A stretch of 64,000 nt of DNA, taken from contig JANPFP010000066.1 in NCBI GenBank assembly GCA_031423495.1, positions 1-64,000 of the forward strand, written 5' to 3'. Shown here in pieces: positions 6,865 through 15,377 of the stretch. Below the pieces are notes generated by a model, which made no database searches, was not told the DNA's origin, and saw nothing but the letters and a program-made list of their open reading frames with translations. A program made the translations under genes and the position numbers. How positions within the stretch are numbered: the first letter of the stretch is position 1; every line of letters starts with the position of its first letter. Source of the stretch: JACPYM01 sp031423495. GTDB lineage: Bacteria; Acidobacteriota; Blastocatellia; RBC074.

Positions 6865-8217
6865 ATGAATCCAATCGTAAAAATCATCGGCGGCGGACTC
6901 GCCGGTTCAGAGGCCGCGTGGCAGGCGGCGGAGCGCGGTTGTCGCGTGCGGCTTTATGAAATGCGTCCGACGCGCACGACGGGCGCGCATCAAACCCAAA
7001 ACTTCGCCGAACTCGTTTGCAGCAATTCGTTCAAGTCTGACGAAGCGAACACCGCGCCGCGTTTGTTGAAAGACGAATTGCGCGCGGGCGGTTCGTTGCT
7101 GGTGCGACTGGCGCATCAGTGCAACGTACCCGCAGGCGGCGCGTTGTCGGTTGACCGCGAGAAGTTTTCGGCGCTCGTCACCGAAAGCCTGAGCAACCAT
7201 CCCAATATCGAAATCCATCGTGAAGAAGTCACCGCAATCAACCCCGATGAGATCACCGTGATTGCGGCGGGGCCGTTGGCTTCGTCGGCGTTGGTCAAAG
7301 CGATTGGCGAGCTTACGGGCGAGAGCGACTTGTATTTTTTCGACGCCATCTCGCCCATCGTCGAAGGCGATTCGATCAATTATGACGTAGCGTTCAAGGC
7401 TGCGCGTTATGGCAAGGGCGGCGACGATTACGTCAACTGCCCGATGAACCAAGAAGAGTACGACCGCTTTTATGATGCCTTGTGTGTGGCTGAAACCGTC
7501 AAGCCGCACGAAGGCATGGAAGACGAAGCAAAATTCTTTGAAGGCTGTTTGCCGATTGAAGAGATCGCTCGTCGCGGACGGGATACGTTGCGTTATGGGC
7601 CGATGAAACCGGTCGGGTTGGTTGATCCGCGCACTGGCTATCAGCCGTATGCCTGCGTGCAACTGCGGCTGGAAAACCTGCTGGCCGATGCTTACAACAT
7701 CGTAGGCTTTCAATGTCACATCAAATACGGCGAGCAAAAGCGCGTGCTGCAATTGATTCCGGGGTTGGAGCAGGCTGAGTTCATTCGCTTCGGGCAGATG
7801 CACCGCAATACGTATATCTGCTCGCCGCGCCTGTTGCGAGAAACGCTGCAAATGAAGCTGCATCCGCGCGTTCTGTTTGCCGGACAAATCTCTGGCATCG
7901 AAGGTTATACAGAAGCGATGGCGACAGGAATGCTCGCGGGCATGAATGCGGCGCGCTTGGCGTTAGGCAAAGAGACGGCGGCGGCTCCGCGACTGTCGGC
8001 GATTGGTTCGCTGACAAATTATTTGGCGAATGCCGACGTGAAAAATTTTCAACCGGCGAATACGACGTTTGCGTTGTTGCCTGCGCTCGAACCGGAAATC
8101 AGAAAAGTAGCGAAGAAAAAAGTTGACCGCCATCGTATCCAGGTCGAACGCGGGCTGACGGCGTTTAAGCATTGGCTCAACGACATTGGCGAAGGCGAAA
8201 GAGCAGCGAGTGTGTAA
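6865..8217 (+). CDS. trmFO: TrmFO, folate/FAD-dependent tRNA(uracil-54) methyltransferase
   Basis: This 450-residue flavoenzyme makes 5-methyluridine at position 54 of tRNA, with methylenetetrahydrofolate as carbon donor and FADH2 as reductant. An N-terminal dinucleotide fold (IGGGLAGSEAAW, about 8-19) is followed by TrmFO-type stretches: YEMRP, ELVCSNSFKSD, FFDAISPIVEGDSI, CPMNQEEYDRFYDAL, and ISGIEGYTEAMATG near the C-terminus. The length is typical. I chose the ATG at 6865, MNPIVKIIGGGLAG; the open frame reaches further upstream but only through repeat DNA. The VWFA gene begins within a few bases of its stop. Confidence 0.95.
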   Translation: MNPIVKIIGGGLAGSEAAWQAAERGCRVRLYEMRPTRTTGAHQTQNFAELVCSNSFKSDEANTAPRLLKDELRAGGSLLVRLAHQCNVPAGGALSVDREKFSALVTESLSNHPNIEIHREEVTAINPDEITVIAAGPLASSALVKAIGELTGESDLYFFDAISPIVEGDSINYDVAFKAARYGKGGDDYVNCPMNQEEYDRFYDALCVAETVKPHEGMEDEAKFFEGCLPIEEIARRGRDTLRYGPMKPVGLVDPRTGYQPYACVQLRLENLLADAYNIVGFQCHIKYGEQKRVLQLIPGLEQAEFIRFGQMHRNTYICSPRLLRETLQMKLHPRVLFAGQISGIEGYTEAMATGMLAGMNAARLALGKETAAAPRLSAIGSLTNYLANADVKNFQPANTTFALLPALEPEIRKVAKKKVDRHRIQVERGLTAFKHWLNDIGEGERAASV

Positions 8218-8221
8218 ACAA

Positions 8222-9364
8222 ATGAAAAAGACTAAGGCAAAGAGTTTATTTCACCGCAGAGACGCAGAGGTCTCGCAGAGCTACGCAGAGAAGAAAAGAC
8301 TCTGCGAAACTCTGAGAAGCCTCTGCGCCTCTGCGGTGAAAGGCGTTTTGCTCGCGGCGCTTTTGCTCTCGCCCGCGCACAGCCAAAGCGGACGCAACAA
8401 GTCTGAAAAAGAAGCTGACGACAAACGTCCTGCCAAACCATTGCCGCCTGCACCGCTGCCCAAAGTCGTCAACGAACCGCGCAGCAGCAAGTCGAGCAAT
8501 GAAGAATCCATTCGCATCAACAGCGACTTGGTTACGGTCACAGTGACGACGTTGAAAAGTACGACGGAGAAAGCCTCGCTGGCGCAGGCAGATTTCACTA
8601 TTCTCGAAAACGGCGTGCCGCAGGAGGTGACGAACTTTGCGCGCGAGAGCGAGACGCCGTTGCGGATGGTCGTGATTTTCGACGCGAGCATGAGCGTAGC
8701 GCAGCGGCTGAGTTTCGAGAAAAAAGCTGCCACGAAATTTTTTGACAAGATGATGCGTCCGCAAGATCAGGCGTCGGTGTTCGCGCTCTCGACCGAAATC
8801 AGTGTGTTGCAAGAATTTACCAACAAGCCGCAGTTGCTGGCGAACGCTACGAAACAACTCAAGGCGGCGGGCGCGACGGCGCTGTATGACGGCATTTATC
8901 TGGCGGCTGAATACTTGCGCGCGACAGCGGGACGCCGCGTGATCGTGTTGGTGACGGATGGTGGCGATACGGTGAGCCACAAGACTTTGAAAGACGCGCT
9001 GCAAATCACACAGGAAGTGGACGCAGTGATTTATTCGGTTTACACGGGCAAGCTGTGGGGTTCGCAAAACCTGCGTGACATCGGAGCCGAACGCGCGCTC
9101 TCAACACTGACCAAAGAAACCGGCGGTGAAGTTTTCGCGCCTACGTTGCCGACGCTTGACCAGAAACAGGACGACGACAGTGGCCTCAAACAACTCGACG
9201 AAGCCTTCAGCCAATTGGCCGACCAACTCAGGACGCAATACGTGTTGGGTTATTACTCTTCCAACGAAGCCCGCGACGGCGCTTATCGCAAGATCGAAGT
9301 CCAAGTGAATAAGCCCGGTTACGCCATCCGCAATCGTGCTGGTTATTACGCGCCGAAATCGTGA
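8222..9364 (+). CDS. VWFA-related exported protein (acidobacterial type)
   Basis: This protein of up to 380 residues resembles the VWFA-related domain family found in Acidobacteria (TIGR03436). The fold starts near residue 100 with an SDLVTVTVTT strand and a DFTILENG segment. The MIDAS-like DASMS follows RMVVIF, then comes VTDGGDTVS. The C-terminus carries YVLGYYS and GYAIRNRAGYYAP. A hydrophobic export signal (GVLLAALLLSPAHSQ) lies at about 41-55. The codons before it are read through the repeat at 8249-8341. Translation therefore starts either at ATG 8222, with a repeat-encoded N-region, or at the repeat's GTG at 8336, which would give a normal signal peptide. The gene follows the trmFO stop by 4 nt. 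Its role is unknown; an extracytoplasmic metal-dependent binding protein is likely. Confidence 0.8.
   Translation: MKKTKAKSLFHRRDAEVSQSYAEKKRLCETLRSLCASAVKGVLLAALLLSPAHSQSGRNKSEKEADDKRPAKPLPPAPLPKVVNEPRSSKSSNEESIRINSDLVTVTVTTLKSTTEKASLAQADFTILENGVPQEVTNFARESETPLRMVVIFDASMSVAQRLSFEKKAATKFFDKMMRPQDQASVFALSTEISVLQEFTNKPQLLANATKQLKAAGATALYDGIYLAAEYLRATAGRRVIVLVTDGGDTVSHKTLKDALQITQEVDAVIYSVYTGKLWGSQNLRDIGAERALSTLTKETGGEVFAPTLPTLDQKQDDDSGLKQLDEAFSQLADQLRTQYVLGYYSSNEARDGAYRKIEVQVNKPGYAIRNRAGYYAPKS
8249..8341. repeat. hairpin repeat of CGCAGAG units inside a coding region
   Basis: The arms 8249-8270 and 8320-8341 pair at 21 of 22 positions. Inner CGCAGAG copies (four on the left, with variable spacers, and their complements on the right) extend the pairing through most of the 93-bp block. 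It lies inside the frame of the VWFA protein between its ATG and its signal peptide. Confidence 0.85.
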
Positions 9365-9374
9365 ATCAAAACTG

Positions 9375-10616
9375 TTAGCGCCAACTCCAAAGCTGCAAAG
9401 AAGTGTTGTCTTTGATCAGAATCTGTTCTCCCAGCAAAACCGGATGCGCGTAAGTCGCACTGTCAGCGACGGTATATTTTGCTGCCTGTTCAAACCCTTT
9501 CACGTTTTTGCGCGCTACGATCAAGTTGGCGTCCGTCGTCAGCGCAAACAGCCATTCGCGCGTATGCAACAACGCGGCGTTCGTGCCTTCGCGGCCTTCG
9601 GTTTGCCAGATCACGTTGCCCGTAGCGGCTTCGGCGCAAAACAGCATGCCCTTGCGCTTGCTCGACAGTCCGTAAAAGTGTTCGCCCGCCAGCACGGGCG
9701 AATTCATATAAAGCGTGAGTTCGGGTTTGTGCCAGACTTGTTCAGGTTTCCATTCATTGTTTGGGGTGCCGTTCGCGCGCGCGATGCGCAAGGCCAGCGT
9801 ACCGCGCCGCACGCCGGAAAGAATCAACAGGTCGCGGTAACGCAGCGGCGTGACGATGTTCTCGTTCCATTCGTCCGGCCACGCGAAGCGCCAGAGCAGT
9901 TGGCCGTTTGCGACGTTGATGCCGATGACCGATTTGTCGCTCATCGTGACGAGTTGGCGTACGCCGAAAAACTCCGTCACGATGGGTGAAGCGTAGCCAG
10001 GGCCTTCGCCTTTCCATTCCCAGCTTTCTTTGCCCGTCGCGGCATCGAGCGCAATGAGGCGTCCGCCCGCGAGATCATCGCCGACGTAAACGATCACGTT
10101 GCGGCCTTCGATGAGCGGCGACATGGCTGTACCACAAAAGTTCTTTGACGTAGCGGGTACGCCAAAATCCTTGCGCCACTTGAGCGCGCCCGTGTTCGCG
10201 TCAAAGCACGAAAGCAGCGCGTTGACGCCGAGCGTATACAACCGCCCCTGATGCAACACTGGCGTAGCGAACGGCCCGCGTCCCATCTCATTGGCGTACT
10301 GGTTTTGTTTGAACGGCGCAGTGTTGCGCTGGCTCCACAGCAACTTGCCTGTCGTGCGATCAAGGCAACTGATGACTTCTTCTTCGTTTTGGCGGCTGTG
10401 AATCCAGACCTTGCTGCCGCTCGCCACGGGCGACGAATAACCTGCGCCAACCGAAGCCTTCCACACTAATTTGAGTTTTTCGGGCCAGTTCGCAGGCGCA
10501 TTGAATTGCGTCGCTACGCCGTCGCGTTGCGGGCCGCGCCATTGCGTCCAGTCTTGCGCGTTGACGGGGAACGTGGCGAGCAACGTTAAGGTGATGAAAT
10601 TGAAGATGCGAAACAT
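9375..10616 (-). CDS. exported PQQ-type beta-propeller protein
   Basis: This 413-residue protein has a signal peptide (MFRIFNFITLTLLATFPVNAQ) followed by DWTQWRGPQRDGV, the common opening of secreted PQQ-like propellers in Acidobacteria and Planctomycetes. Repeated blades carry variants of LDRTTGKLLW, FDANTGALKWRK, LDAATGKESW and ANGQLLWRF. No dehydrogenase catalytic domain is present, so it more likely binds or scaffolds, like BamB-type propellers, than oxidises alcohols. It is convergent with the VWFA gene, with 10 bp between stops, and divergent from the Nudix gene. The substrate is unknown. Confidence 0.88.
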   Translation of the reverse strand: MFRIFNFITLTLLATFPVNAQDWTQWRGPQRDGVATQFNAPANWPEKLKLVWKASVGAGYSSPVASGSKVWIHSRQNEEEVISCLDRTTGKLLWSQRNTAPFKQNQYANEMGRGPFATPVLHQGRLYTLGVNALLSCFDANTGALKWRKDFGVPATSKNFCGTAMSPLIEGRNVIVYVGDDLAGGRLIALDAATGKESWEWKGEGPGYASPIVTEFFGVRQLVTMSDKSVIGINVANGQLLWRFAWPDEWNENIVTPLRYRDLLILSGVRRGTLALRIARANGTPNNEWKPEQVWHKPELTLYMNSPVLAGEHFYGLSSKRKGMLFCAEAATGNVIWQTEGREGTNAALLHTREWLFALTTDANLIVARKNVKGFEQAAKYTVADSATYAHPVLLGEQILIKDNTSLQLWSWR

Positions 10617-10677
10617 AAGCGGTTCCTTTCCATGTTAGACTCAAGCAGGTCGTCATTATTTCTTGAGAGGTGAACCC

Positions 10678-11241
10678 GTGTCACGCGAACTGCTCGAATC
10701 CGAACTGCTATTCAAAGGCGTAGTCTTCGATATCGTGCGCGACCGTTTGCGCGAACCGCACGGCGCAGAAATCGTCCGCGAAGTCGTCACGCATTCGGGC
10801 GGCGCGGGGGCGCTGCCGGTCTTTGCCGACGGGCGCGTGGCGTTGGTCAGGCAATACCGTCATCCGGCGAAAATGGAATTGCTCGAAATTCCGGCGGGCA
10901 AGCTCGAATCAGGCGAATCGCCCGAAGACTGTGCCGCGCGCGAGGTCGAACAGGAAATCGGCTGGCGTCCGGGGCAGATGCAATTGCTGGCAGATTTTTA
11001 TAGCACGCCGGGCTTTTGCGGCGAGCGGCTTTACGTTTATCTGGCGACGGAACTGACGCCGAGCCAGCAGGCGCTGGATCACGATGAGTTCGTCGAGATC
11101 GTTTATTTGCCGTTGGCAGAGGCGATTGCGGCTGCTTTGCGTAACGAATTTGCCGACAGCAAGACGATCATTGCGCTGTTATTGGCTGAACAGGCTTTGC
11201 GACAGAATTTGCAATTGACGCGCCAATCAAGCCGCGTGTAG
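10678..11241 (+). CDS. Nudix hydrolase, ADP-ribose pyrophosphatase-like
   Basis: This 187-residue enzyme probably hydrolyses ADP-ribose or a similar nucleoside diphosphate sugar. The N-terminal strand region (FKGVVFDIVRDRLREPHG) and ALVRQYRHPAKMELLEIPAGKLE are typical of the NudF/ADPRase group. The Nudix box spans GKLESGES to EVEQEIGW. The first Glu of the usual EE pair is Gln here, while the two Glu generally needed for metal binding are kept. I chose the GTG at 10678 because GAGAGGTG lies 6-13 nt before it; an in-frame TTG at 10663 is less likely. The CPBP protease gene follows on the same strand. Confidence 0.88.
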   Translation: MSRELLESELLFKGVVFDIVRDRLREPHGAEIVREVVTHSGGAGALPVFADGRVALVRQYRHPAKMELLEIPAGKLESGESPEDCAAREVEQEIGWRPGQMQLLADFYSTPGFCGERLYVYLATELTPSQQALDHDEFVEIVYLPLAEAIAAALRNEFADSKTIIALLLAEQALRQNLQLTRQSSRV

Positions 11242-11329
11242 AGTGCGCCGCGTTGAACTTGCAGCGAACGCCATCCCACCCGCTGTAACAGGTGCTGAAA
11301 GAAATCCAATTCAAACCGGAGAAGGTGTT

Positions 11330-12163
11330 ATGCAAAGCTATTCCGAAATCGAACCACAAATCAGGCATTCTGACGCGAAAGCGTCTCCCTTTAGTTTAGG
11401 CGCGGGGTTGCTAACGTGGTTTCTCAGTGTTGCGTTTATTGTGATACCTCAAATTTTTCTTGGGGTGGGCTACGTTTTGTGGGTGTACCAGAAAACCGGC
11501 GTGATGCCGACGGCGGAAAATGTCATTGATAAACCCTTCGCCATGTTGGCGCTTGGTTGTACGCTTTTTGCGCATCTGGTGACGCTGCTGTTTTGCTGGA
11601 TGCTGATTACCAAGCGGTTGCGGCTGCCGTTTTTGCAAGCTCAGGGTTGGGGCTGGCATCCGCAATTCAAGCTGCCGCAAGCGATTATTCTCGGAGTGGT
11701 ACTGCTTGGTTTTGCTTATGCTTGCGGCAAGTTGTTGCCGCATCAAGAAACCGATCTGGAAAGAATGCTCAAGCTGGGCATGAGCGTGAAAGTGCTGACG
11801 GCGATTTTGGCGGTGTTTTCTGCGCCTTTTATCGAAGAGTTCGTTTACCGCGGCATTCTTTATCCGGCGGTCGAAAGCCGCGCCGGTTGGCAGGTGGGCG
11901 TGGCGGTCACGTCCTTTTTATTCGCGCTGGTGCACGTGCCGCAATACTGGCAAAGCTCGGCGGCACTCACCGTCATTATCACTTTAAGCATCGTGCTGAC
12001 GCTGGTGCGCGCTTATACCGGTTCGATCTTACCGACGGTGGTGACGCACTTTATTTATAACGGGGTTCAATCAGTGATGTTGCTATTCAGCACTGATGAT
12101 GAAACGAAAGAAAAGACTACGCAGGCGCTCATTTGGGGCGGGCAGTGGATAGGAATCTGGTGA
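11330..12163 (+). CDS. CPBP-family intramembrane metalloprotease
   Basis: This 277-residue polytopic membrane protein of the CAAX protease/Abi family has about six to seven hydrophobic segments. The conserved motifs are present: EEFVYR at 169-174 (motif 1), FALVH at about 198-202 (motif 2) and HFIYN at 240-244 (motif 3), supplying the Glu and His residues of the membrane-embedded site. Bacterial members cleave membrane peptides or, in some cases, act in bacteriocin immunity. No such genes are adjacent, so the substrate is unknown. I chose the ATG at 11330 because GGAGAAGG lies just before it. It lies 88 nt after the Nudix gene. Confidence 0.88.
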   Translation: MQSYSEIEPQIRHSDAKASPFSLGAGLLTWFLSVAFIVIPQIFLGVGYVLWVYQKTGVMPTAENVIDKPFAMLALGCTLFAHLVTLLFCWMLITKRLRLPFLQAQGWGWHPQFKLPQAIILGVVLLGFAYACGKLLPHQETDLERMLKLGMSVKVLTAILAVFSAPFIEEFVYRGILYPAVESRAGWQVGVAVTSFLFALVHVPQYWQSSAALTVIITLSIVLTLVRAYTGSILPTVVTHFIYNGVQSVMLLFSTDDETKEKTTQALIWGGQWIGIW

Positions 12164-12223
12164 TCGGTGAAGGTGAAAAGCGCGTAGTGGTTTTCTGGTG
12201 ATAACCAATTAGAGAGGGAAACC

Positions 12224-12487
12224 ATGGCTGATTTCTTCACGATGATGGAAAGGCTGCAAGGCCTGTTCGACAGCGAGGACGTAGAGGTGATTACTTACGA
12301 CGGACGCAGCGTACGTGGCAGGATTGATAACTTGCGCAGTACGCAACCGTTCAGCAAACCAGCGGTGAAAATCCTCGGCGGTGACGGCGAAATCACCAAA
12401 GTGCTTTTCACCGACATCAAGGAAATCATCAATCATCAACCTGGTCATCAAGCCGGACACCATGCACAACCGGCTGCCGGTCACTGA
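12224..12487 (+). CDS. small protein with Sm-like core and His-rich tail
   Basis: This 87-residue protein has a good ribosome-binding site (AGAGAGGG before the ATG). Residues 18-68 read like a small beta-barrel: VEVITYDGRSVRGRI, then VKILGG, then TKVLFTDIKEI. That is the alternation seen in Sm/LSm folds, but I infer this from pattern alone. The tail (about 69-87) is rich in His, with pairs spaced by Gly, Ala and Pro, and could bind Ni, Cu or Zn. A clear terminator follows. The family is not recognised. Confidence 0.65.
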   Translation: MADFFTMMERLQGLFDSEDVEVITYDGRSVRGRIDNLRSTQPFSKPAVKILGGDGEITKVLFTDIKEIINHQPGHQAGHHAQPAAGH

Positions 12488-12505
12488 CACCAGCTAAATG
12501 CATAA

Positions 12506-12554
12506 CGCAAAAAGGCGCGACGAAAAGCATAAGAGCTTCGTCGCGCCTTTTGCG
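12506..12554. terminator. bidirectional terminator between convergent genes
   Basis: A long stem (CGCAAAA..GGCGCGACGAA with its complement ending CGCCTTTTGCG) is flanked by A-rich and T-rich edges. It serves both the His-tailed small protein on the plus strand and the DUF4177-like gene on the minus strand. Confidence 0.85.
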
Positions 12555-12557
12555 TGT

Positions 12558-12803
12558 TCAAGCACTGGCAGGCCGCTTAAAGGTATATTTGACGTAGCGG
12601 CTGCTCGAAAGCAGTTCTTCGCCTTTGTTGCTGCGATGCACGGCGTAACCGTCCACATAAACGCTAACCAGTTCCCAGCCATCCTGTCCGATAGCGTTGA
12701 GACCGGCGTCTACGTTTGCATCAATGAAATCTTCTCCGGTGACGCGCGATCCGATCTTGCGAATCTCACCCCAATCTACAGTGCGATATTCCCACTTAGC
12801 CAT
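12558..12803 (-). CDS. DUF4177-like small protein
   Basis: This 81-residue protein matches the pattern of small DUF4177-type proteins. It starts MAKWEYRTVDW, has the central signature GLNAIGQDGWELVSVYVDGY, and ends with a KYTFKRP strand. Members are short alpha/beta proteins of unknown function. AGGAAGGA lies upstream of the ATG with somewhat long spacing. The gene ends at the bidirectional terminator, and upstream lies a gene-free, hairpin-rich stretch that may include its 5' leader. Confidence 0.7.
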   Translation of the reverse strand: MAKWEYRTVDWGEIRKIGSRVTGEDFIDANVDAGLNAIGQDGWELVSVYVDGYAVHRSNKGEELLSSSRYVKYTFKRPASA

Positions 12804-13386
12804 TCGTATTCATCCTTCCTGAGTTGTTCGTTCACGATCCCGCCGGTGTTGTTTGGGCAACGATTCTGCGAGGGGGGATTCGTCATCACTCACAGTTCAC
12901 CGACGTCCCAGCGCCTGTGACCTGAAAACAGGTCAATTCCGACCGCCGAGTACGAGTTACACCTTAACGACGCGGTTGTTTGATTCGCTTGAAACAAACG
13001 CGCAACGCCGCTCTTTCCTGCAATGTAAGAAAAAGACCAAAGAGTTTATGATTTTAGGGGGAGGACAAAAAAGTACTGCAAAGCTGACGCTGCTCAAGTC
13101 ACGCACGCCCGTACCTACCTCAACGCACAGATGCTTCACGTCTGTGTTTAAGGTTTGGCTATTCAATCTGTCAGCAATCAAGTAACGGGCTGGGTCACCG
13201 ACGATGGCGTATCTGCTTCTCCCAAGCCATCGTTATGACGCGCACATATTCCTGCATCCTTTAAGAATATGCAAACCCAATGTTTTAGCACCTTTGAGTG
13301 TGGAAGCCTCGCCCGCTTCCGCTCTGAGGGGGTACGCGATTAAGTGGTGTGAAGAAGGATACGTTACAAATACTGTACCGAAAGCG
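12804..13386. other. gene-free, hairpin-rich intergenic region
   Basis: I find no convincing gene in these 583 bases. The region holds a series of perfect stem-loops: 12918-12935 (7-bp stem, AAAA loop), 13126-13146 (6 bp), 13201-13233 (8 bp), 13245-13271 (7 bp) and 13302-13320 (6 bp). Short frames exist on both strands but lack ribosome-binding sites and family resemblance. It could be a structured leader of the DUF4177-like gene, a small RNA, or decayed repeat DNA. Confidence 0.4.
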
Positions 13387-14406
13387 TCATTTTATTTTAG
13401 CTTCTATTTTTGTTTCGATGGTGGGCAAACTTAGCAAGATGACATCGCCGACGGCTTTCAAACTTTGGGCGCTTAACTTATCGAACGTATCTTTCTCAGT
13501 GTGCCAATAGGCGTGACCGGGGCCGTAATCAAAATCAATCAAGTCTACGGCTGCGACACCGACGGAAAGAAAGCGCGCGTGATCGTCTTCGATTGTTATG
13601 GATGAGGTGGGGAATTGTTTGCTGTAACCCGCCTCGCGCGCCGTTTGCCAGATCGTATCAGTCAGCCACGGAGTCGAATTATCTTCGCGCTGAATCGCCA
13701 ACTCTTTGTCGCCGATCATGTCGAGCAGGATGAGCGCCTTGAACTTGTCGAGTTTCTTCTCAGACTTTAAGCGTTCGGCCATGTAGCGGCTCCCGTACGT
13801 GTTGTCTACGCCATTGAGGCATTGGCTCCATTCCGCGCAAAAGGCTTCTTCGCCGTCGAAGAAAACGAACTGATAAGTGAACTTGCGCTTTACCTTGTTT
13901 TCCCTTGCCCAGATGCGTGCGATTTCGAGCAAGGCTCCGGTGCTTGAGCCGCCGTCATTGGCTCCGACAAAGGTGAATTCCTTAAAAGTCTTGGTGTCGT
14001 AATGGCTGCCGAGCGCAATGATTTGATCAGTTTCACCGGGGAGTTCCGCGATGATGTTTGCCATTCGCGTTTTGCCCGGCGTGATTTTCGGTGGTGTGGC
14101 TGGTGTGAACTCATCCAGCGTCACTTTCAAGCCATAGCTTTTGAGTTCCTTCACCAGATAATCGCGGGTTTGTTGCAACGCGCCCGAACCGGCAGGACGC
14201 GGCCCGAAAGCGACCTGCGTTTTGACGCTGGCTAAAGCACGTTCGCCATCGAAAGCCGTCGTCTTTTTCGACGCATTGGATTCAGGTGTCGCGGCGTTAG
14301 TCGGAGCGGGTTTTGCGTCAAGCGTATCGCCCTGATTACAAGACAGCGTACAAAAACCGACACACAACAGTGCTAAAACCCGAAGAGCCAGAAAGAGAAT
14401 AGACAT
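13387..14406 (-). CDS. M28-family lipoprotein, glutaminyl-peptide cyclotransferase-like
   Basis: This 339-residue lipoprotein has a hydrophobic signal and a lipobox ending TLSC, with Cys23 as the likely lipidated residue. The rest is an M28-type zinc fold. SHYDT (H135, D137), VGANDGGSS (D151), FFDGEEAF (E186/E187), LLDMIGD (D229/D233), IEDDH (D274/D275) and AYWHTEKDT (H302) give the metal and catalytic positions. The DDH and YWHTEKDT segments are closer to glutaminyl cyclases, which form N-terminal pyroglutamate, than to aminopeptidases. It follows accD by 12 nt and is probably co-transcribed with it. The exact substrate is uncertain. Confidence 0.85.
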   Translation of the reverse strand: MSILFLALRVLALLCVGFCTLSCNQGDTLDAKPAPTNAATPESNASKKTTAFDGERALASVKTQVAFGPRPAGSGALQQTRDYLVKELKSYGLKVTLDEFTPATPPKITPGKTRMANIIAELPGETDQIIALGSHYDTKTFKEFTFVGANDGGSSTGALLEIARIWARENKVKRKFTYQFVFFDGEEAFCAEWSQCLNGVDNTYGSRYMAERLKSEKKLDKFKALILLDMIGDKELAIQREDNSTPWLTDTIWQTAREAGYSKQFPTSSITIEDDHARFLSVGVAAVDLIDFDYGPGHAYWHTEKDTFDKLSAQSLKAVGDVILLSLPTIETKIEAKIK

Positions 14407-14418
14407 AAGAAAACCAGA

Positions 14419-15291
14419 TCAAGCGTGCGGAAGCGCCGGGCCAGTGAAAGCCAGCACGCGAATGAAAAACTCGCGTAACTTACGGCGGTCTACTACGGCG
14501 TCGAGCATGCCGTGTTCGAGCAGGAACTCTGAACGTTGAAAGCCTTTGGGCAGTTTTTGGCGAATCGTTTGTTCGATGACGCGCGCGCCGGCAAAGCCGA
14601 TCAACGCGCCGGGTTCGGCGACATTCAAATCGCCCAGCATCGCGTAACTTGCCGTCACACCGCCGGTCGTGGGGTTCGTCATCAGCGAGAAGTAAGGCAG
14701 CTTGGCTTCGTCCAAACGCGCGAGCGCCGCCGAGATTTTCGCCATTTGCATCAATGACAAGGCGCCCTCTTGCATCCGCGCGCCGCCCGAACACGAAACT
14801 ATGATTACGGCGCAACGATGTTCAAGCGCGTATTCAATCGCGCGGGTGATTTTTTCGCCTACGACTGAACCCATGCTGCCGCCCATAAAATTGAATTCCA
14901 TTGCGGCGATGACGGTGGGATGTCCGCCCAGCGTACCTGCGCCGACGATGATCGCGTCGCGCAGGCCCGTGGCTTTCTGGCTTTTCCTGATGCGGTCGGG
15001 ATAGGTTGCAGTGTCAATAAAACGCAACGGATCAACCGGTGAGAGTGACTGGTCGAGTTCTTCGTAATGCGCGTCGTCAAACAGCGAAAGCAGCCGTTCG
15101 CGCGCCGTGATACGAAAGTGATAGCCGCACGTAGCGCATACTTGCTGATGCGTTTTCAGGTCTTTGCGATAGATCGTCGCACCGCATTCAGCGTTCTCGC
15201 ATTTTACGAAAATGCCTTCGGTTTTAACGGTGCGCTCTTCAGGCGGAGCGATCTCTTGAATCTTTTCCGCGTTGCGGGTGAACCAAGCCAT
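14419..15291 (-). CDS. accD: acetyl-CoA carboxylase carboxyltransferase subunit beta
   Basis: This 290-residue beta subunit of the carboxyltransferase transfers the carboxyl group from biotin to acetyl-CoA to make malonyl-CoA for fatty-acid synthesis. An N-terminal zinc ribbon (C31, C36, C52, C55) precedes the crotonase-like core, with FNFMGGSMGSVVGEKI, SGGARMQEG and MTNPTTGGVTASYA. The first Cys pair is spaced CX4C where CX2C is usual, but the rest is standard. The gene lies between a glycosyltransferase gene upstream and the M28 lipoprotein downstream on the same strand. accA is not in the window. Confidence 0.95.
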   Translation of the reverse strand: MAWFTRNAEKIQEIAPPEERTVKTEGIFVKCENAECGATIYRKDLKTHQQVCATCGYHFRITARERLLSLFDDAHYEELDQSLSPVDPLRFIDTATYPDRIRKSQKATGLRDAIIVGAGTLGGHPTVIAAMEFNFMGGSMGSVVGEKITRAIEYALEHRCAVIIVSCSGGARMQEGALSLMQMAKISAALARLDEAKLPYFSLMTNPTTGGVTASYAMLGDLNVAEPGALIGFAGARVIEQTIRQKLPKGFQRSEFLLEHGMLDAVVDRRKLREFFIRVLAFTGPALPHA

Positions 15292-15377
15292 AATTGAAAT
15301 TTTTTATCAGTGAATAGAAATGCGCAATAGGCTGAGGATAATACGCACGGCTTTCAGGGGTGTCAAAATTGATAAAG

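Noticed and set aside
6907..7887. 326-codon minus-strand open frame
   Set aside because: It is antisense to trmFO, Arg/Gln/His-rich, typical of shadow frames in GC-rich DNA.
12957..13181. Short open frames on both strands of the 12.8-13.4 kb gap
   Set aside because: They have no ribosome-binding sites and no recognisable protein pattern, and they overlap stem-loops.
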